DNA from: Nostocales cyanobacterium HT-58-2
GTDB taxonomy: Bacteria; Cyanobacteriota; Cyanobacteriia; Cyanobacteriales; Nostocaceae
Direction: 5' to 3'
DNA: 64,000 bases
NCBI GenBank assembly: GCA_002163975.1
Contig: CP019636.1
Span: 1,835,001-1,899,000 of the forward strand
Positions 38,189 through 48,144 of this stretch are shown one piece after another. The notes beneath the pieces are model-generated. The model saw only the letters and a program-made list of their open reading frames with translations, had not been told where the DNA came from and did not search any database. The translations under genes were made by a program, and so were the position numbers. Position 1 is the stretch's first letter; every line of letters starts with the position of its first letter.

Positions 38189-38554
38189 TCAACGTTGCTT
38201 CTCTGTTGTTGGAAGGATTGGAGAATCTTGATCTGAGGCTTGCTGGCTCAGACCAATCATACTCAAGAGAATAGCACTTCCTACAACCAGAGCGACTATG
38301 GGACGCTTGAGGATGACAAAATCCCGTAGAATTCTAGCTAAAGGTCGGCTTTGACGACGCAGGGCTGATGATATCGTTATCTGTCTGTAGCTGACTGGAT
38401 CACGGACGTAATGACCGCTCTGACAGACGACAAGTCTTTCCTGGCAATACGGACAGGTATATAATCCTATACACGTTTTTACTAGCTTTGGTGTAGCATT
38501 TTTTTGGCAAATTGGGCAAGTCACATAATGATTATCAAAGGTGTGTGTATTCAT
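38189..38554 (-). CDS. zinc-ribbon protein with C-terminal membrane segment
   Basis: 121 residues. Four cysteines in two CxxC pairs (CPICQ near residue 14 and CPYCQ near residue 36) form a zinc ribbon, followed by CQSGHYV. A basic linker (RRQSRPLARILRDFVILKR) leads to one hydrophobic segment (PIVALVVGSAILLSMIGL) and a short polar tail. It is thus a tail-anchored small zinc protein with the ribbon in the cytoplasm. Function unknown. Confidence 0.7.
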   Translation of the reverse strand: MNTHTFDNHYVTCPICQKNATPKLVKTCIGLYTCPYCQERLVVCQSGHYVRDPVSYRQITISSALRRQSRPLARILRDFVILKRPIVALVVGSAILLSMIGLSQQASDQDSPILPTTEKQR

Positions 38555-39429
38555 CTACCTAGTCCGCCTAGTCCACTTATTTGCTCTATTTCAATAGCTA
38601 TGGAGAATTTCCGCTTAACACGTGTGTAGATTACCCAATGTGGTCTGACATCAGCTATGAATCACGCATACAGTGTTCAAGTTGAAGCAGGCAACAGCCG
38701 ATGCTACAAACAAGGATTAATAGAGTTGCACCACGAGTATAGCTAGATTTTAGTGAGAATGACCAAGAAAGGGTAAAGGTAGAAGGATAAAGGGTAAAAA
38801 GTCAAAGTATGAACGATCAAGCATAAGGACGGAGATACACTTTACTTCACTTCACACTGCTTACTTTTCCCTTTATATCATCGCGCAATACGCTCCCTCC
38901 TCAAGTAAAGAGACCCTTCCGCCTGTCGCCGTGAGAGTAGGAAAAGGTCACTTGCTTCTCTTTACAGAGACACTGCTTTGAACAAGTCGGCAGAACAAAC
39001 GCCAGTTACCCTTTCTCCTACGGAGACGTACTCGCGTTTGCTTTATTCAATATTCAAAATTATAAGTTAAAACAGTATTTTAATTTATAATTTTGAACTT
39101 AAGTGTAAGCGAGTGGCTCTCCTCCTCTGGATAGCCCAGACGCTGCTTTGAACCACACTGCTCGCTGTATCACTGCCCAACGGACGATACAATCCAACCT
39201 TTAATTGACTCCTCGCTACTCTAGATGACTGCAGCTAATAACCATTAACCATCAATTCTTCCCTATTTAAGCATTGTCCTTACAAAAATAGCGGGCAATG
39301 GGAATTTTTTTACTAAAGCTTTGTGAAACTAACATATACAATGCTCTTGTCTGGTTGCTAAATGATCACTCACAATGAAATGTAAGACATAAAAATTTAA
39401 ATTTTTTATTAGATTTACTCCTCCACTCA
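38555..39429. other. 875-base intergenic region with repeat-derived DNA
   Basis: No gene is supported. The middle (about 38880-39040) holds repeat-like words (gtcgccgtgagagtagg, ctttacagagacactgctttgaacaagtcgg, ctcctacggagacg) related to those at 44789-44861. An AT-rich inverted pair (caaaattataagttaaaac / taatttataattttgaac) lies at about 39052-39100. The last 100 bases before clcA are AT-rich and may hold its promoter. Confidence 0.5.
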
Positions 39430-41334
39430 ATGACTCTTGTGCCTTCTACTGAATTGAGGAAGGTGGTAGAACAACCTGCCTTTACCACCCCTTCTGCCCG
39501 TTTGACTCATCTGCTTAACCGTTTTCAACCATCTCCAGAAACCGTCGTTCTGCTTTTAGCCGTGCTTATAGGCGGTGGCAGTGGAATGGGTGTTGTGACC
39601 TTTCACTATCTCATCGGGTTGATTCACCACCTGATGCTGGAAAATTTCATGGGTACCATTGGTAGTTGGGGCGCTTGGACTTTAGCCTGTGTTCCTATCC
39701 TTGGTGGATGTATCGTCGGATTTATGCGCTGGCGCACCCAAGACTTTGGTCCTGGGCTTTCATCTTTGATCGCTGCGTCTCAAGGAGGAGAAATCAAGCG
39801 ACCATTACGACCAGTCACAAAGATGTTGGCAGCATCAGTATCTTTGGGGAGTGGTGCTTCTTTGGGACCAGAGGGACCAAGTGTAGAAATTGGCGCCAAT
39901 TTTGGTATGTTGCTGTCTGTTGTGTTACAAGTCTCTCAAGAGCGACGTCGGTTGCTTTTAGGTGCTGGTGCTGCTGCTGGTTTGGCTGCTGGATTTAATG
40001 CCCCAATCGCCGGAGTTTTCTTTGCTTTGGAGGTGGTGTTGGGCGCTACATCCTTTGCCACTTCTGCGGTGAGTGTGGTGCTGCTTGCAGCGGTCGTCGC
40101 AGCATTAATTGCTCAAATTGGTTTGGGTGCACAACCTGCTTTTGCTTTACCTGTTTATCAAGTCCGCAGTCCATTCGAGTTACCGCTTTATGTCGGCTTG
40201 GGTTTGGGAGCCAGTTTAGTTTCCCTGACATATACTCAATTGATTCGTTTGGCAAAAGCCTGCTTTAATGGGCAGATACCTTATCTGCAATGGCTAGGAA
40301 ACATACCTGAACCCATTCATCCGATTATTGGCGGCACGATTGTTGGCATAGTTGCTTTACAGTTTCCTCAAATTTTGGGGATCGGTTATGGCACTGTGGA
40401 AGCGATGCTTCAGGATGTGAAATTTTCTCTGTCTCTGTTACTTGTGCTGCTCGTTGTCAAGCTATTGATGACAGCTATCAGTGCTGGTAGTGGTTTTGTT
40501 GGTGGTCTATTTGCACCAGCCATGTTTTTAGGTGCTTCTTTTGGAGCAGCTTATGCAAAAATTTTGGCAAGTATAGCGCCTGTGATCACGGAGTTTATGG
40601 CAGCGCCCCCAGCTTATGCAATGGTAGGAATGGCAGCAGTTCTTGCTGCAAGTGTCAGAGCTCCATTGACAGCAATTTTATTGCTATTTGAATTAACACG
40701 GGACTACCGCATTGTTTTACCCCTCATGGCAGCAGTGGGTTTAAGTGTTTGGCTTGTCGAAAGAATCAAGCCAACTTGTAACTCTAATTCCAACCTACAG
40801 CAAATTGGTCTTTCTGATTTGAAAGACGATCAAGCAGAAATTTTGCAGCAAATTTTAGTAGAAGATGCCATGTATTCTTGTCCAAAAAAGCTGCCAGCAA
40901 CCATGAATGTGATAGAAGCAGCTTTGGAAATGACAGATGACCTCTGCCGTAGTGCTTTGGTTATGAATGAAGCAGGGCAATTACTTGGTATCGTTTCTCT
41001 AGAAGATGTCAACCGTGCTCTTTCTTTTTTGGAAAAATACCCAAATTCATCAAGTGAAATCCAAACTAATATAGCCAATCAAACACTTATGGATATCTGT
41101 ACCACGGATATTCTTTATGCATTGCATGATGAACCTCTAGCTGAAGCTTTAGACCGCATGTCGCTTAGAGGTTTACATCAGTTACCAGTGGTAGCTCGAG
41201 ACAACCAAGAGCTTATTTTAGGGTTATTAGAAAAGGAGCAAATTGCCTTAACTTGCAACATAGCTGTGACGCGCCGGGCACTTCGCTACTATCTACCCAT
41301 GACTCGAAAAAAGGGTGTAACTATGAGTCAATAG
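39430..41334 (+). CDS. ClC-family chloride channel/transporter with CBS domains
   Basis: 634 residues. Membrane part of about 450 residues with the ClC signatures GSGASLGPEGPSVEIG (containing the gating glutamate of GxEGP), AAAGLAAGFNAPIAGVFFALE and GGLFAPAMFLGASFG. The last 170 residues hold a CBS pair (LVEDAMYSCPKKLPATMNVI to GIVSLEDVNRAL; then the half ending GLHQLPVVARDNQELILGLL), which may bind adenine nucleotides and gate transport. Anion transport across the inner or thylakoid membrane is expected; whether it is a channel or an H+/Cl- antiporter is not settled here. A terminator separates it from the convergent cyAbrB gene. Confidence 0.93.
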   Translation: MTLVPSTELRKVVEQPAFTTPSARLTHLLNRFQPSPETVVLLLAVLIGGGSGMGVVTFHYLIGLIHHLMLENFMGTIGSWGAWTLACVPILGGCIVGFMRWRTQDFGPGLSSLIAASQGGEIKRPLRPVTKMLAASVSLGSGASLGPEGPSVEIGANFGMLLSVVLQVSQERRRLLLGAGAAAGLAAGFNAPIAGVFFALEVVLGATSFATSAVSVVLLAAVVAALIAQIGLGAQPAFALPVYQVRSPFELPLYVGLGLGASLVSLTYTQLIRLAKACFNGQIPYLQWLGNIPEPIHPIIGGTIVGIVALQFPQILGIGYGTVEAMLQDVKFSLSLLLVLLVVKLLMTAISAGSGFVGGLFAPAMFLGASFGAAYAKILASIAPVITEFMAAPPAYAMVGMAAVLAASVRAPLTAILLLFELTRDYRIVLPLMAAVGLSVWLVERIKPTCNSNSNLQQIGLSDLKDDQAEILQQILVEDAMYSCPKKLPATMNVIEAALEMTDDLCRSALVMNEAGQLLGIVSLEDVNRALSFLEKYPNSSSEIQTNIANQTLMDICTTDILYALHDEPLAEALDRMSLRGLHQLPVVARDNQELILGLLEKEQIALTCNIAVTRRALRYYLPMTRKKGVTMSQ

Positions 41335-41358
41335 TCAAGTCAATACTCAACGCTCAAA

Positions 41359-41399
41359 AGTCATTAGTCAACAGCTTCGCAGTCTCATGACTAATGACT
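41359..41399. terminator. bidirectional terminator between clc and cyAbrB genes
   Basis: A perfect 12-bp inverted repeat AGTCATTAGTCA / TGACTAATGACT with a 17-base loop occupies the 73-base gap between two convergent genes. Confidence 0.65.
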
Positions 41400-41407
41400 A
41401 AGACTAT

Positions 41408-41827
41408 CTACACAGCAGCTTCTGCCATCTCCTCGGCATCCTCTCTCTCGTCTGAGTCTACTTGTCTCAGACGAATGTGTTTTTTGCCTAAAGTGATGAT
41501 AAACTCATCTCCTGGTTTAAGATTCATTTGTTTTGTATAGGCTGAACCTATCAATAAGTTACCGTTTGACTGCACGCTAATTCTATAGCTTGCACTGCGT
41601 CCACCCCGCCCATTTGCACTAGGAGCACTGTCTAACTGAATGCCTTCAGCATCAATGAGGGCATTTAAGAACTTCATCATGTTGACGCGCTCTATACCAT
41701 TTTTGGTTACGGTGTAGTAGCCACACTGTTTGGCTTTTTCTTCTTTGCTTAGGTGTTCAAGCTCTTTGACTTTCTTGAGCAGATCTTCACCAACGAGGGG
41801 TTCAATTTTTTTCTGTTTAGCCATCAA
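41408..41827 (-). CDS. cyAbrB-type transcriptional regulator
   Basis: 139 residues. The N-terminal half is the cyanobacteria-specific AbrB extension (LLKKVKELEHLSKEEKAKQCGYYTVTKNGIERVNMMKFLNALIDAEG is split here: KKVKELEHLSKEEKAKQCGY, then VNMMKFLNALIDAEGIQLD). The C-terminal half is an AbrB-like swapped-hairpin DNA-binding domain (YRISVQSNGNLLIGSAYTKQ, MNLKPGDEFIITLGKKHIRL). cyAbrB proteins act broadly on carbon/nitrogen balance, hydrogenase and stress genes. It looks closer to the cyAbrB2/CalB group, but this is from memory. The start is MM, either of two adjacent ATGs. Confidence 0.9.
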   Translation of the reverse strand: MMAKQKKIEPLVGEDLLKKVKELEHLSKEEKAKQCGYYTVTKNGIERVNMMKFLNALIDAEGIQLDSAPSANGRGGRSASYRISVQSNGNLLIGSAYTKQMNLKPGDEFIITLGKKHIRLRQVDSDEREDAEEMAEAAV

Positions 41828-42600
41828 CTTAATTCAAAAACGAATGGTCGAATAAAATGAATCGATTTTATTTTAGCTGAGGTTATGCTAGAAAGAGCGT
41901 CATTATTTATTTTTATTTGGTGCTATTGCCAAGTATATTACACCCGGAGAGCAGATTTTTGACCAGATTACCAATATTACCAATACAATATCTTTTGAAG
42001 AAGATTGTATAGGCAATGGTGGTAACTATAGTTTTTAAGTTTGTGAATGCCCAAGGAAAGGATAAAGGATGAAGTAAGAACAAAGAAGTGGAATATAAGT
42101 CCTAGATTGAATCGTAGAGAAAATATTCCAGCGCTGTATCCTGATTCTCAAGCCCCGAATTTATCCTACTAGATACTCCATAATTAACACTTGTGCCTTC
42201 AGGTGACTGATACACTGTATTTGTTTAAGTTTCATAAAGCATACCTAAACAGGTTACTTACTTGCTGAATTTGATAATTGGCACACAGAATGATAAGCAA
42301 AACTGATCCTTTGTTATGACTCATTAATTATTAGGAGCCACTGCGTTACGCATAGAAGTTGGAGCACACGAAACCTGCGCTCCAAACTTCGGCAAGTTCC
42401 CGAGAATAGTGCGAACTGGAAGAAACTGTCTGTCCCGTTGTAAGCGCCGCAAGTGCTGCAGCCATATAAGCAGCGTCTGGACTCAACACAAGCAAGTGAC
42501 GTTCATAAGTTATTGGTTAATCAACACTGACCAATAAACAGTCAACAGCAAGCAGTGAACAATGAACAGTAAACAGTAATGACTGATTGCATTTATCAAA
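41828..42600. other. 770-base intergenic region
   Basis: No gene is supported. Two parts stand out. Repeat-like DNA lies at about 42330-42500 (actgcgttacgcatagaagttgg, ending agcaagtgacg). A simple-sequence stretch lies at about 42535-42585, made of variants of aacagt and aacaatg. Both cyAbrB and Rrf2 promoters must lie here, but no clear boxes are visible. Confidence 0.45.
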
Positions 42601-43044
42601 ATGAAACTAACAACTAGAGGACACTACAGTGTGAAAGCGTTGCTTGATTTGAGTTTACAGCCTGGGTACGGTCCTGCATCTACAAAAGCAATATCCTCTC
42701 GCCAAGATATCCCAGCTCCCTACCTCGAAAAATTGCTGATAGAAATGCGCCGTGCTGGGTTAGTCAAGTCAATTCGGGGTAGCATCGGCGGATACCAACT
42801 AGCACGAGAGCCTGCACAAATTTCTCTAGGAGAAATTTTCCAGGCAGTTGGAGAAACCATTGAACCTTTACCCCATCATCAAGCTTCCCCAACACAAGCA
42901 GAAGATTGGGTGACATTTAGCCTTTGGCAAAAGCTGCATCGAAAGCTCAAAGAAGCTTTGTACAGTATTACCTTGGCAGATCTTTATTATGATGCTCGTA
43001 GTTGGCAAGCTTCTCTAGGGGAAGAAGCAAATTTTATTGTTTAG
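42601..43044 (+). CDS. Rrf2-family transcriptional regulator without cysteines
   Basis: 147 residues. N-terminal winged helix typical of Rrf2: MKLTTRGHYSVKALLDLSLQ, PAPYLEKLLIEMRRAGLVKS and the wing RGSIGGYQLAREPAQISLGEI. IscR and NsrR-like members hold an Fe-S cluster with three cysteines in the C-terminal part; this protein has no cysteine at all, so it must sense something else or act without a ligand. 43 bases before cobD on the same strand, so it may be co-transcribed with it. Confidence 0.88.
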   Translation: MKLTTRGHYSVKALLDLSLQPGYGPASTKAISSRQDIPAPYLEKLLIEMRRAGLVKSIRGSIGGYQLAREPAQISLGEIFQAVGETIEPLPHHQASPTQAEDWVTFSLWQKLHRKLKEALYSITLADLYYDARSWQASLGEEANFIV

Positions 43045-43087
43045 TTATTAATGGTCAAAAATTTTTTTAACTCTTGACTCTTGACTA

Positions 43088-44059
43088 ATGACACCTGCTG
43101 TTGTCCTGATCATCGCTGCCACTTTAGATTACTTGATTGGTGATCCATGGGGTTGGCCTCATCCTGTGCAAGTTATGGGGTGGGTTATTTCTCGCTTTAC
43201 CAAACTTGCTCTCGTATATTGTCAGAATTCTTTAACACAACGCATAGCTGGAATTGTGTTAGGTATTATCCTAATCATTGGTAGCGGCGTTATTAGTCAC
43301 TTACTTATTCACAGTGCCAAATTGCTGCACCCACTTTTGGGAATAACATTAGAAAGTATTCTTCTAGCTAGCTGTTTTGCCGGAAGAAGTTTAAGAGTCG
43401 CAGCCCAAACAGTTTTACAACCATTAACAGCAGGACAGCTTTTAGATGCCCGTTCGGCTTTAAGTCACTACGTTGGTCGAGATACGGACAATTTAACAGA
43501 ACCAGAAATTTTACGAGCTGTTCTAGAAACAGTGACAGAAAATGCCACCGATGGAGTAATGGCTCCTCTTTTTTATGCAATTGTTGGTGCGTTTATCCCA
43601 GTTATTGGTCCAATACCCTTAGCTTTGGCATACAAAGCTAGCAGTACTCTTGATTCTATGGTGGGTTATCGAGAAAAACCCTACACATATTTAGGATGGT
43701 TTAGTGCGCGGTTGGAAGATTGTTTAACTTGGATTCCTTGTCGGTTAACAGTCATAACTCTGGCACTCCTGTCTGGTCAACCTTTGCACGTTTGGCAAAT
43801 TTGCCGTCGGGATGCTGTGGTTGATCCTAGCCCCAACTCTGGCTGGAGTGAGTGTGCCTATGCTGCTATTTTGGGTGTACAGGTGGGAGGTACAAATTGG
43901 TATCGTGGAGTAGCAAAACAAAAACCATTGCTCGGAAACGCCTTTCGTCCTATCACCCCAACTGCGATTGATCAAGCTTTGCAAATGACTCAACACTGCT
44001 TTTTATTGTGGTTGGGGGTTGCCATACCTCTATTACTACTTGCCGCAAACAAGTCATGA
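43088..44059 (+). CDS. cobD: adenosylcobinamide-phosphate synthase CobD/CbiB
   Basis: 323 residues, polytopic. It joins the aminopropanol arm to cobyric acid late in (pseudo)cobalamin synthesis. Motifs: LIGDPWGWPHPVQVMG at the N terminus, ARSALSHYVGRDTDNLTEPE, RAVLETVTENATDGVMAPLFY, YKASSTLDSMVGYR, and the C-terminal DPSPNSGWSECAYAAILGVQ GG. All are family hallmarks. It follows an Rrf2 regulator and precedes pyrR. No cobalamin riboswitch is visible upstream. Confidence 0.94.
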   Translation: MTPAVVLIIAATLDYLIGDPWGWPHPVQVMGWVISRFTKLALVYCQNSLTQRIAGIVLGIILIIGSGVISHLLIHSAKLLHPLLGITLESILLASCFAGRSLRVAAQTVLQPLTAGQLLDARSALSHYVGRDTDNLTEPEILRAVLETVTENATDGVMAPLFYAIVGAFIPVIGPIPLALAYKASSTLDSMVGYREKPYTYLGWFSARLEDCLTWIPCRLTVITLALLSGQPLHVWQICRRDAVVDPSPNSGWSECAYAAILGVQVGGTNWYRGVAKQKPLLGNAFRPITPTAIDQALQMTQHCFLLWLGVAIPLLLLAANKS

Positions 44060-44194
44060 TGGAGATAGGGAATTAGGAGTTAGAGATTGGGCATTGTTTA
44101 GTTGTCAGTCAAATTTTCGACTAACCACCATAAGCTGCCAATCAAAATTACCTATTTTCCTATAGTTTCAGTCATTATTCAGGGGTATCGGTCT

Positions 44195-44743
44195 ATGACT
44201 GTATCTGTCAAAGCCAAAGTGGTTGAGATTCTCTCAACTGAAGAACTCCGTCGTACCGTCAATCGTCTTGCCTCGCAAATCATAGAAAAAACACGTGATT
44301 TGTCCCAACTCGTATTATTAGGTATTTATACACGAGGTTTCCCTCTAGCCCAGTTACTGGCGCGTCAGATAGAGGCACTTGAAGGTATACCTATAGCGGT
44401 GGGAGCCTTGGATATCACTTTTTATCGTGATGATCTAGACCAAATTGGGTTGCGGACTCCTGCAAAAACTGACATCCCTTTTGATTTGACAGGTAAAACT
44501 GTTGTTCTTGTCGATGATGTCATTTTCAAAGGACGAACAATTCGTGCTGCTTTAAATGCAGTAAACGAGTATGGTAGACCTGAGGTGATTCGTCTAGCCG
44601 TGCTGGTAGATCGAGGTCATCGTGAGGTGCCAATTCATCCAGATTTTGTTGGCAAGCCGCTCCCCACTGCCAAAGAAGAGATTGTCAAAGTCTACTTACA
44701 CAATTGGGATGGACGTGATGCAGTAGAGTTGATTGGAGATTAG
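44195..44743 (+). CDS. pyrR: PyrR: pyrimidine operon attenuator / uracil phosphoribosyltransferase
   Basis: 182 residues from ATG 44195, preceded by AGGGG; the frame opens at 44102 but homologues start at [14 protein letters not shown] type I phosphoribosyltransferase fold with the PRPP loop [18 protein letters not shown], plus the PyrR features [15 protein letters not shown] and [20 protein letters not shown]. PyrR binds pyr mRNA leaders in response to UMP and may also make UMP from uracil. In cyanobacteria, where pyr operons are scattered, the target is not evident; no pyr gene is adjacent. Confidence 0.93.
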   Translation: MTVSVKAKVVEILSTEELRRTVNRLASQIIEKTRDLSQLVLLGIYTRGFPLAQLLARQIEALEGIPIAVGALDITFYRDDLDQIGLRTPAKTDIPFDLTGKTVVLVDDVIFKGRTIRAALNAVNEYGRPEVIRLAVLVDRGHREVPIHPDFVGKPLPTAKEEIVKVYLHNWDGRDAVELIGD

Positions 44744-44788
44744 TGGAGAGTAGCAGAGGACGTGGTGAGACGGCGCTGCGGAGGGAAA

Positions 44789-44861
44789 ACGCCACTTGCA
44801 ACAAGAGCGGCTCTGCCGACTTGTTCAAAGCAGCGTCTCCGTAAGGAGAAGCAAGTGGCGT
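44789..44861. repeat. MITE-like nested palindrome
   Basis: Outer arms ACGCCACTTGC (44789-44799) and GCAAGTGGCGT (44851-44861) are exact complements. Inside are ACAAG (44801-44805) / CTTGT (44820-44824) around GGC/GCC, and a CTCC/GGAG hairpin (44837-44848). The whole could fold into a cruciform. Related words (acgccacttgc, cgtctccctctgtaag) recur at about 45470-45500 and 38930-39030. It is a non-coding, possibly mobile repeat between pyrR and the NTF2-like gene. Confidence 0.6.
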
Positions 44862-44947
44862 CCAAGACTCCGACTTCTTCACCGCGTCCCAAGCTCTCCG
44901 GGTCCATATCTCCCTCATATTTCTCTACTTCCCCGTCTTCTTGCATC

Positions 44948-45340
44948 TCAGCGCATAACAGGACTGGCATGATGATGAACCAAATACCACTTCCCACCCA
45001 AAAGCTCGAATACATTTGTAGCCATTGATTGGGCTTCTAGTCTTCTACCGTTAATGATTTGGAGGACATTTTCGACAAGTACCACGTAGGCGATATGCTC
45101 GCGAACTTCCACAGCAATTATGCTAGTGTTAATTTCAATATAGGCAGTATTTTTGAAAATGTTAACCCAAGAGGAGCGAATCTCCTTCCAACTACGCAAT
45201 ACATTCCATCCAGGGTGAACACAAAGACTACCTGTTCCTTGAGACCATACGGCATCCATTGCCTCGATATCTTTTTTTTCAAAAGCCCGATAAAAAGCTT
45301 CGTTGATGGCTAAAACTTCAGAACGCTGATTGGTCATCAT
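44948..45340 (-). CDS. NTF2-like/SnoaL family protein
   Basis: 130 residues forming one cone-shaped NTF2-like domain: EVLAINEAFYRAFEKKDIEA, then AVWSQGTGSLCVHPGW and ending FELLGGKWYLVHHHASPVM. The C-terminal HHHASP and the CVHPGW motif are typical of the small SnoaL_3-like proteins found in bacteria. These may act as enzymes or binding proteins. No partner gene is close by. The start is one of two adjacent ATGs. Confidence 0.82.
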   Translation of the reverse strand: MMTNQRSEVLAINEAFYRAFEKKDIEAMDAVWSQGTGSLCVHPGWNVLRSWKEIRSSWVNIFKNTAYIEINTSIIAVEVREHIAYVVLVENVLQIINGRRLEAQSMATNVFELLGGKWYLVHHHASPVMR

Positions 45341-45651
45341 TCTTTATCATTCTTTAAGAAGATTGGGAATAGGGATTATTGGTGGTTAGTCGTTAGTTGT
45401 AAAAAAGACGACTCACCTTCGCGTGCATCCTGCAGATACGCTGTGCGATCGCCAGTCACCCCTGGAGGAAGAACGCCACTTGCGTCTCCCTCTGTAAGAA
45501 ACTGCAGTACTGGACTCATACTAAGTTGCATTCAAAAACCTCACCCCGCCCTCCGGGCACCCTTCTCCTTGCTAAGGAGAGGGGTGGGGGTGAGGTGACA
45601 CCTATGAACACAACTCGGTATCACTACCAATGACGAACGACTCACCTTATT
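45341..45651. other. 310-base intergenic region made of repeats
   Basis: Contains a GCGATCGC site near 45446, MITE-like words at 45465-45500 and the long palindrome at 45539-45595. No gene. Confidence 0.5.
45539..45595. repeat. CCTCACCCC...GGGGTGAGG palindromic repeat
   Basis: Outer arms CCTCACCCC (45539-45547) and GGGGTGAGG (45587-45595), inner arms CTCCTT (45565-45570) and AAGGAG (45574-45579) around gct. This form of repeat is widespread in intergenic DNA of filamentous cyanobacteria and other bacteria. It lies 57 bases downstream of the REC-PAS-HK-REC gene on the minus strand and could end its transcript. Confidence 0.7.
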
Positions 45652-47544
45652 CTAGTGCCCACTCTTGACAGCACTGACAGTTTGCAAGAGTTGCTTAGCA
45701 GTGTAAGGTTTGGCTAGAAAGGCTTTGACGCCCATGTCAGTGACTGTATTCACCTTTTCAGCAAAAGCAAGCCCACTAACGGCGATAATTTTGACTGCTG
45801 GATTTATTTTTTGTAAGGTGCGGATAGTGGTTACCCCATCCATAGAAGGCATCACCATATCTGTTAAGACTACAGATATTTCGTTTTGATGTTCTGCGTA
45901 AAGAGCGATCGCCTCTATGCCGTCGCTAGCTGTTAGGGTCTTGTAATTGTAACTTTCTAGAGATGTTTTCGTAACATCTCGAATCGAATCTTCGTCGTCT
46001 ACAACCAAAATCACTTCTCCGTTACCGCGCGGTAATTCTAGTTCTTGTTCTTCTGGAGTTTCTGCTGCCGCTTGTGCTGGCAAATACACTTTAAATTGGC
46101 TGCCTTTGCCTAGCTCACTATACACATTGACAAAACCGCCGTGACTTTTGACAATGCCAAGGACAGTTGAAAGACCAAGCCCTGTGCCTTTGCCTAGGTC
46201 TTTGGTTGTAAAAAATGGTTCAAAAATACGGTCTATAATATCCTGTGGAATACCACCTCCTGTATCAGCAACAGTAATGACAACATAGGAACCAACTCGA
46301 GCATCAAGATTCATCCTGACGTAATTTTCATCAATCACAAAATTCTCGGCCGAGATGGTCAAGTTACCACCATGGGGCATGGCATCACGAGCATTAACGC
46401 ATAAATTGATCAGGACTTGATGCAGTTGGGTTGCATCACCAGAAACTGTCCACAGGTTGGGCGCTATGTGAGTAAAAATTTCAATAGTTTTGGGAAATGT
46501 TTCTTTAACAACTTGCTGAATTTCTCTAATTAAATGCCTTAATTGCAACAGAGTGCGATCGCCCTCCATTCCACGAGTAAACGACAGTACTTGCTTCACC
46601 AAACTTGCTCCCCGTTTGGCATTCGATATCAAGATTGGTAGCAAGCGCTTACTCCGCTCATCATGCAGTTGTGATTCTAAAAGTTGTGCGGTCATCAAAA
46701 TGGGTGCAAGGACATTGTTGAGGTCGTGGGCAATCCCACTTGCTAAAGTTCCAATACTTTCCAACCGCTGAGCACGGAAAAATTGTGCTTCTAATTCTTT
46801 TTTTTGTGTAATATTTGTATTAACAACAAGGATTGATTGTCCTTTTTTATCGAAGTCACGCACTAGTGTCCAACGACTTTCGACGATAATTTCTTTGCCA
46901 CATTTTGTTTTTTGATGTAGTTCACCTTCCCATGAACTATTTTGCAATAAAGTATTAAGGGCTTTTTGCAATTGTGTTGTGTCTTTTTCATGCCAAAGTT
47001 CTAATGTTTTCTTGCCAATTGCTTCAGTGGATTTCCACCCGTATAGCTGCTCGGCTGCTTTATTCCAAAATAAAATATTATTTTTTAAATCACATACAAA
47101 AATTGCGTCAGTCGCAACATCAAGTAATGCTGCGTGCTCACGAATTTTTTGTTCTGAACGCTTGCGCTCAATGGCGTAGCGGATAGAACGTTCTAGCAAA
47201 GGAGCAGTCAACTGACTTTTTTCTAAATAATCTACTGCACCTGCTTTCATTGCCTCAATGTCTATTTCCGGGTCCCCCTTACCTGTGAGTAAGATAATTG
47301 GGGAAGAACAACCTTTGGCAATTGCTTCACGCAATAAATCAAGTCCATTACACGCTCCCAAACGGTAATCAACAAGACAGACATCGTATTGATTGTTAAC
47401 AATGACCTCCATGGCTGCTTGATAATTATTTATCCATTCCAACTCGCAGCTAGCTACCTGAAATTCACGTAACCAATCACGAGTTAAAATATAGTCATCT
47501 TCATCATCATCAATAAGAAGAACTCTAAATGAGCTTGCTTTCAT
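45652..47544 (-). CDS. hybrid histidine kinase, REC-PAS-HisKA-HATPase-REC
   Basis: 630 residues from ATG 47544, which has a perfect AGGAGG 7 bases upstream; the frame opens at 47586 inside the preceding gene. Domains: receiver 1 ([15 protein letters not shown]; phospho-Asp in [10 protein letters not shown]), a PAS domain ([20 protein letters not shown]), dimerisation helix with H-box [14 protein letters not shown], ATPase (N-box [27 protein letters not shown]), and receiver 2 ([13 protein letters not shown]; Asp in [13 protein letters not shown]). Soluble, no membrane segment. It forms an operon with the Rcp1-like receiver 16 bases upstream. Its PAS-kinase-REC half is closely similar to that of the 51537-54521 kinase, pointing to duplication. 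Confidence 0.93.
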   Translation of the reverse strand: MKASSFRVLLIDDDEDDYILTRDWLREFQVASCELEWINNYQAAMEVIVNNQYDVCLVDYRLGACNGLDLLREAIAKGCSSPIILLTGKGDPEIDIEAMKAGAVDYLEKSQLTAPLLERSIRYAIERKRSEQKIREHAALLDVATDAIFVCDLKNNILFWNKAAEQLYGWKSTEAIGKKTLELWHEKDTTQLQKALNTLLQNSSWEGELHQKTKCGKEIIVESRWTLVRDFDKKGQSILVVNTNITQKKELEAQFFRAQRLESIGTLASGIAHDLNNVLAPILMTAQLLESQLHDERSKRLLPILISNAKRGASLVKQVLSFTRGMEGDRTLLQLRHLIREIQQVVKETFPKTIEIFTHIAPNLWTVSGDATQLHQVLINLCVNARDAMPHGGNLTISAENFVIDENYVRMNLDARVGSYVVITVADTGGGIPQDIIDRIFEPFFTTKDLGKGTGLGLSTVLGIVKSHGGFVNVYSELGKGSQFKVYLPAQAAAETPEEQELELPRGNGEVILVVDDEDSIRDVTKTSLESYNYKTLTASDGIEAIALYAEHQNEISVVLTDMVMPSMDGVTTIRTLQKINPAVKIIAVSGLAFAEKVNTVTDMGVKAFLAKPYTAKQLLQTVSAVKSGH

Positions 47545-47560
47545 TTCTGCCTCCTTTGAC

Positions 47561-48007
47561 TCATAGTGGCAGTTCCACGACATCAAACCAGTATTTTCCT
47601 ATTGTTCTCATAACTTCCACCAAGCTTGCGAAGGTCACAGGTTTCATGATGAATGAGTTTGCACCCAAATCGTAACTGCTCTGAACATCTTCTTCTGCCT
47701 TGGAGGTCGTTAGAATAACAACGGGAATTTGTCTTAGGCGTGGGTCAGTTTTAATCTCTCTCAGTGCTTCACGACCATCTTTTTTGGGCATATTTAAATC
47801 TAACAAGATTAAATTTGGTCGCGGTGCACTACTTTTGTTGGCATATATGCCACGTTGATAAAGATAATCCATTAACTGTTCACCATCATTAACGATGTGC
47901 AGTTTGTTTGCCAATTGACTTTCTGCCAATGCCTCACGAGCTAGCATACAGTCATCCTCATCATCATCAGCCATCAAAATATTGATGGGTGTTTGCTGAC
48001 CCTTCAC
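47561..48007 (-). CDS. Rcp1-like single-domain response regulator
   Basis: 148 residues, one receiver domain without output: INILMADDDEDDCMLAREAL (acidic pocket), LILLDLNMPKKDGREALREI (phospho-Asp), VVILTTSKAEEDV (Thr), and SFIMKPVTFASLV (Lys). The length, the DLNMPKKDG motif and the insertion between strands 2 and 3 match the cyanobacterial Rcp1 type that pairs with phytochrome-like kinases. The start is GTG 48007, with AAGGAG 10 bases upstream. It may relay phosphate among the three hybrid kinases around it. Confidence 0.93.
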   Translation of the reverse strand: MKGQQTPINILMADDDEDDCMLAREALAESQLANKLHIVNDGEQLMDYLYQRGIYANKSSAPRPNLILLDLNMPKKDGREALREIKTDPRLRQIPVVILTTSKAEEDVQSSYDLGANSFIMKPVTFASLVEVMRTIGKYWFDVVELPL

Positions 48008-48144
48008 TCTGCATTTTCTCCTTTGTGTTAGGTTTTAGGATGAACTCATTATTAAATTGCAACAATTAATGAAGTTATCCAGTAAAGTTGTATGCACTCA
48101 CATAACCTCTGCGGGTATGATAAACCCTTTTGAGGGAGTGTAGA

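Noticed and set aside
44685..45028. Frames on both strands over the palindromic repeat between pyrR and the NTF2-like gene
   Set aside because: They arise from the GC-rich repeat and have no RBS or family match.
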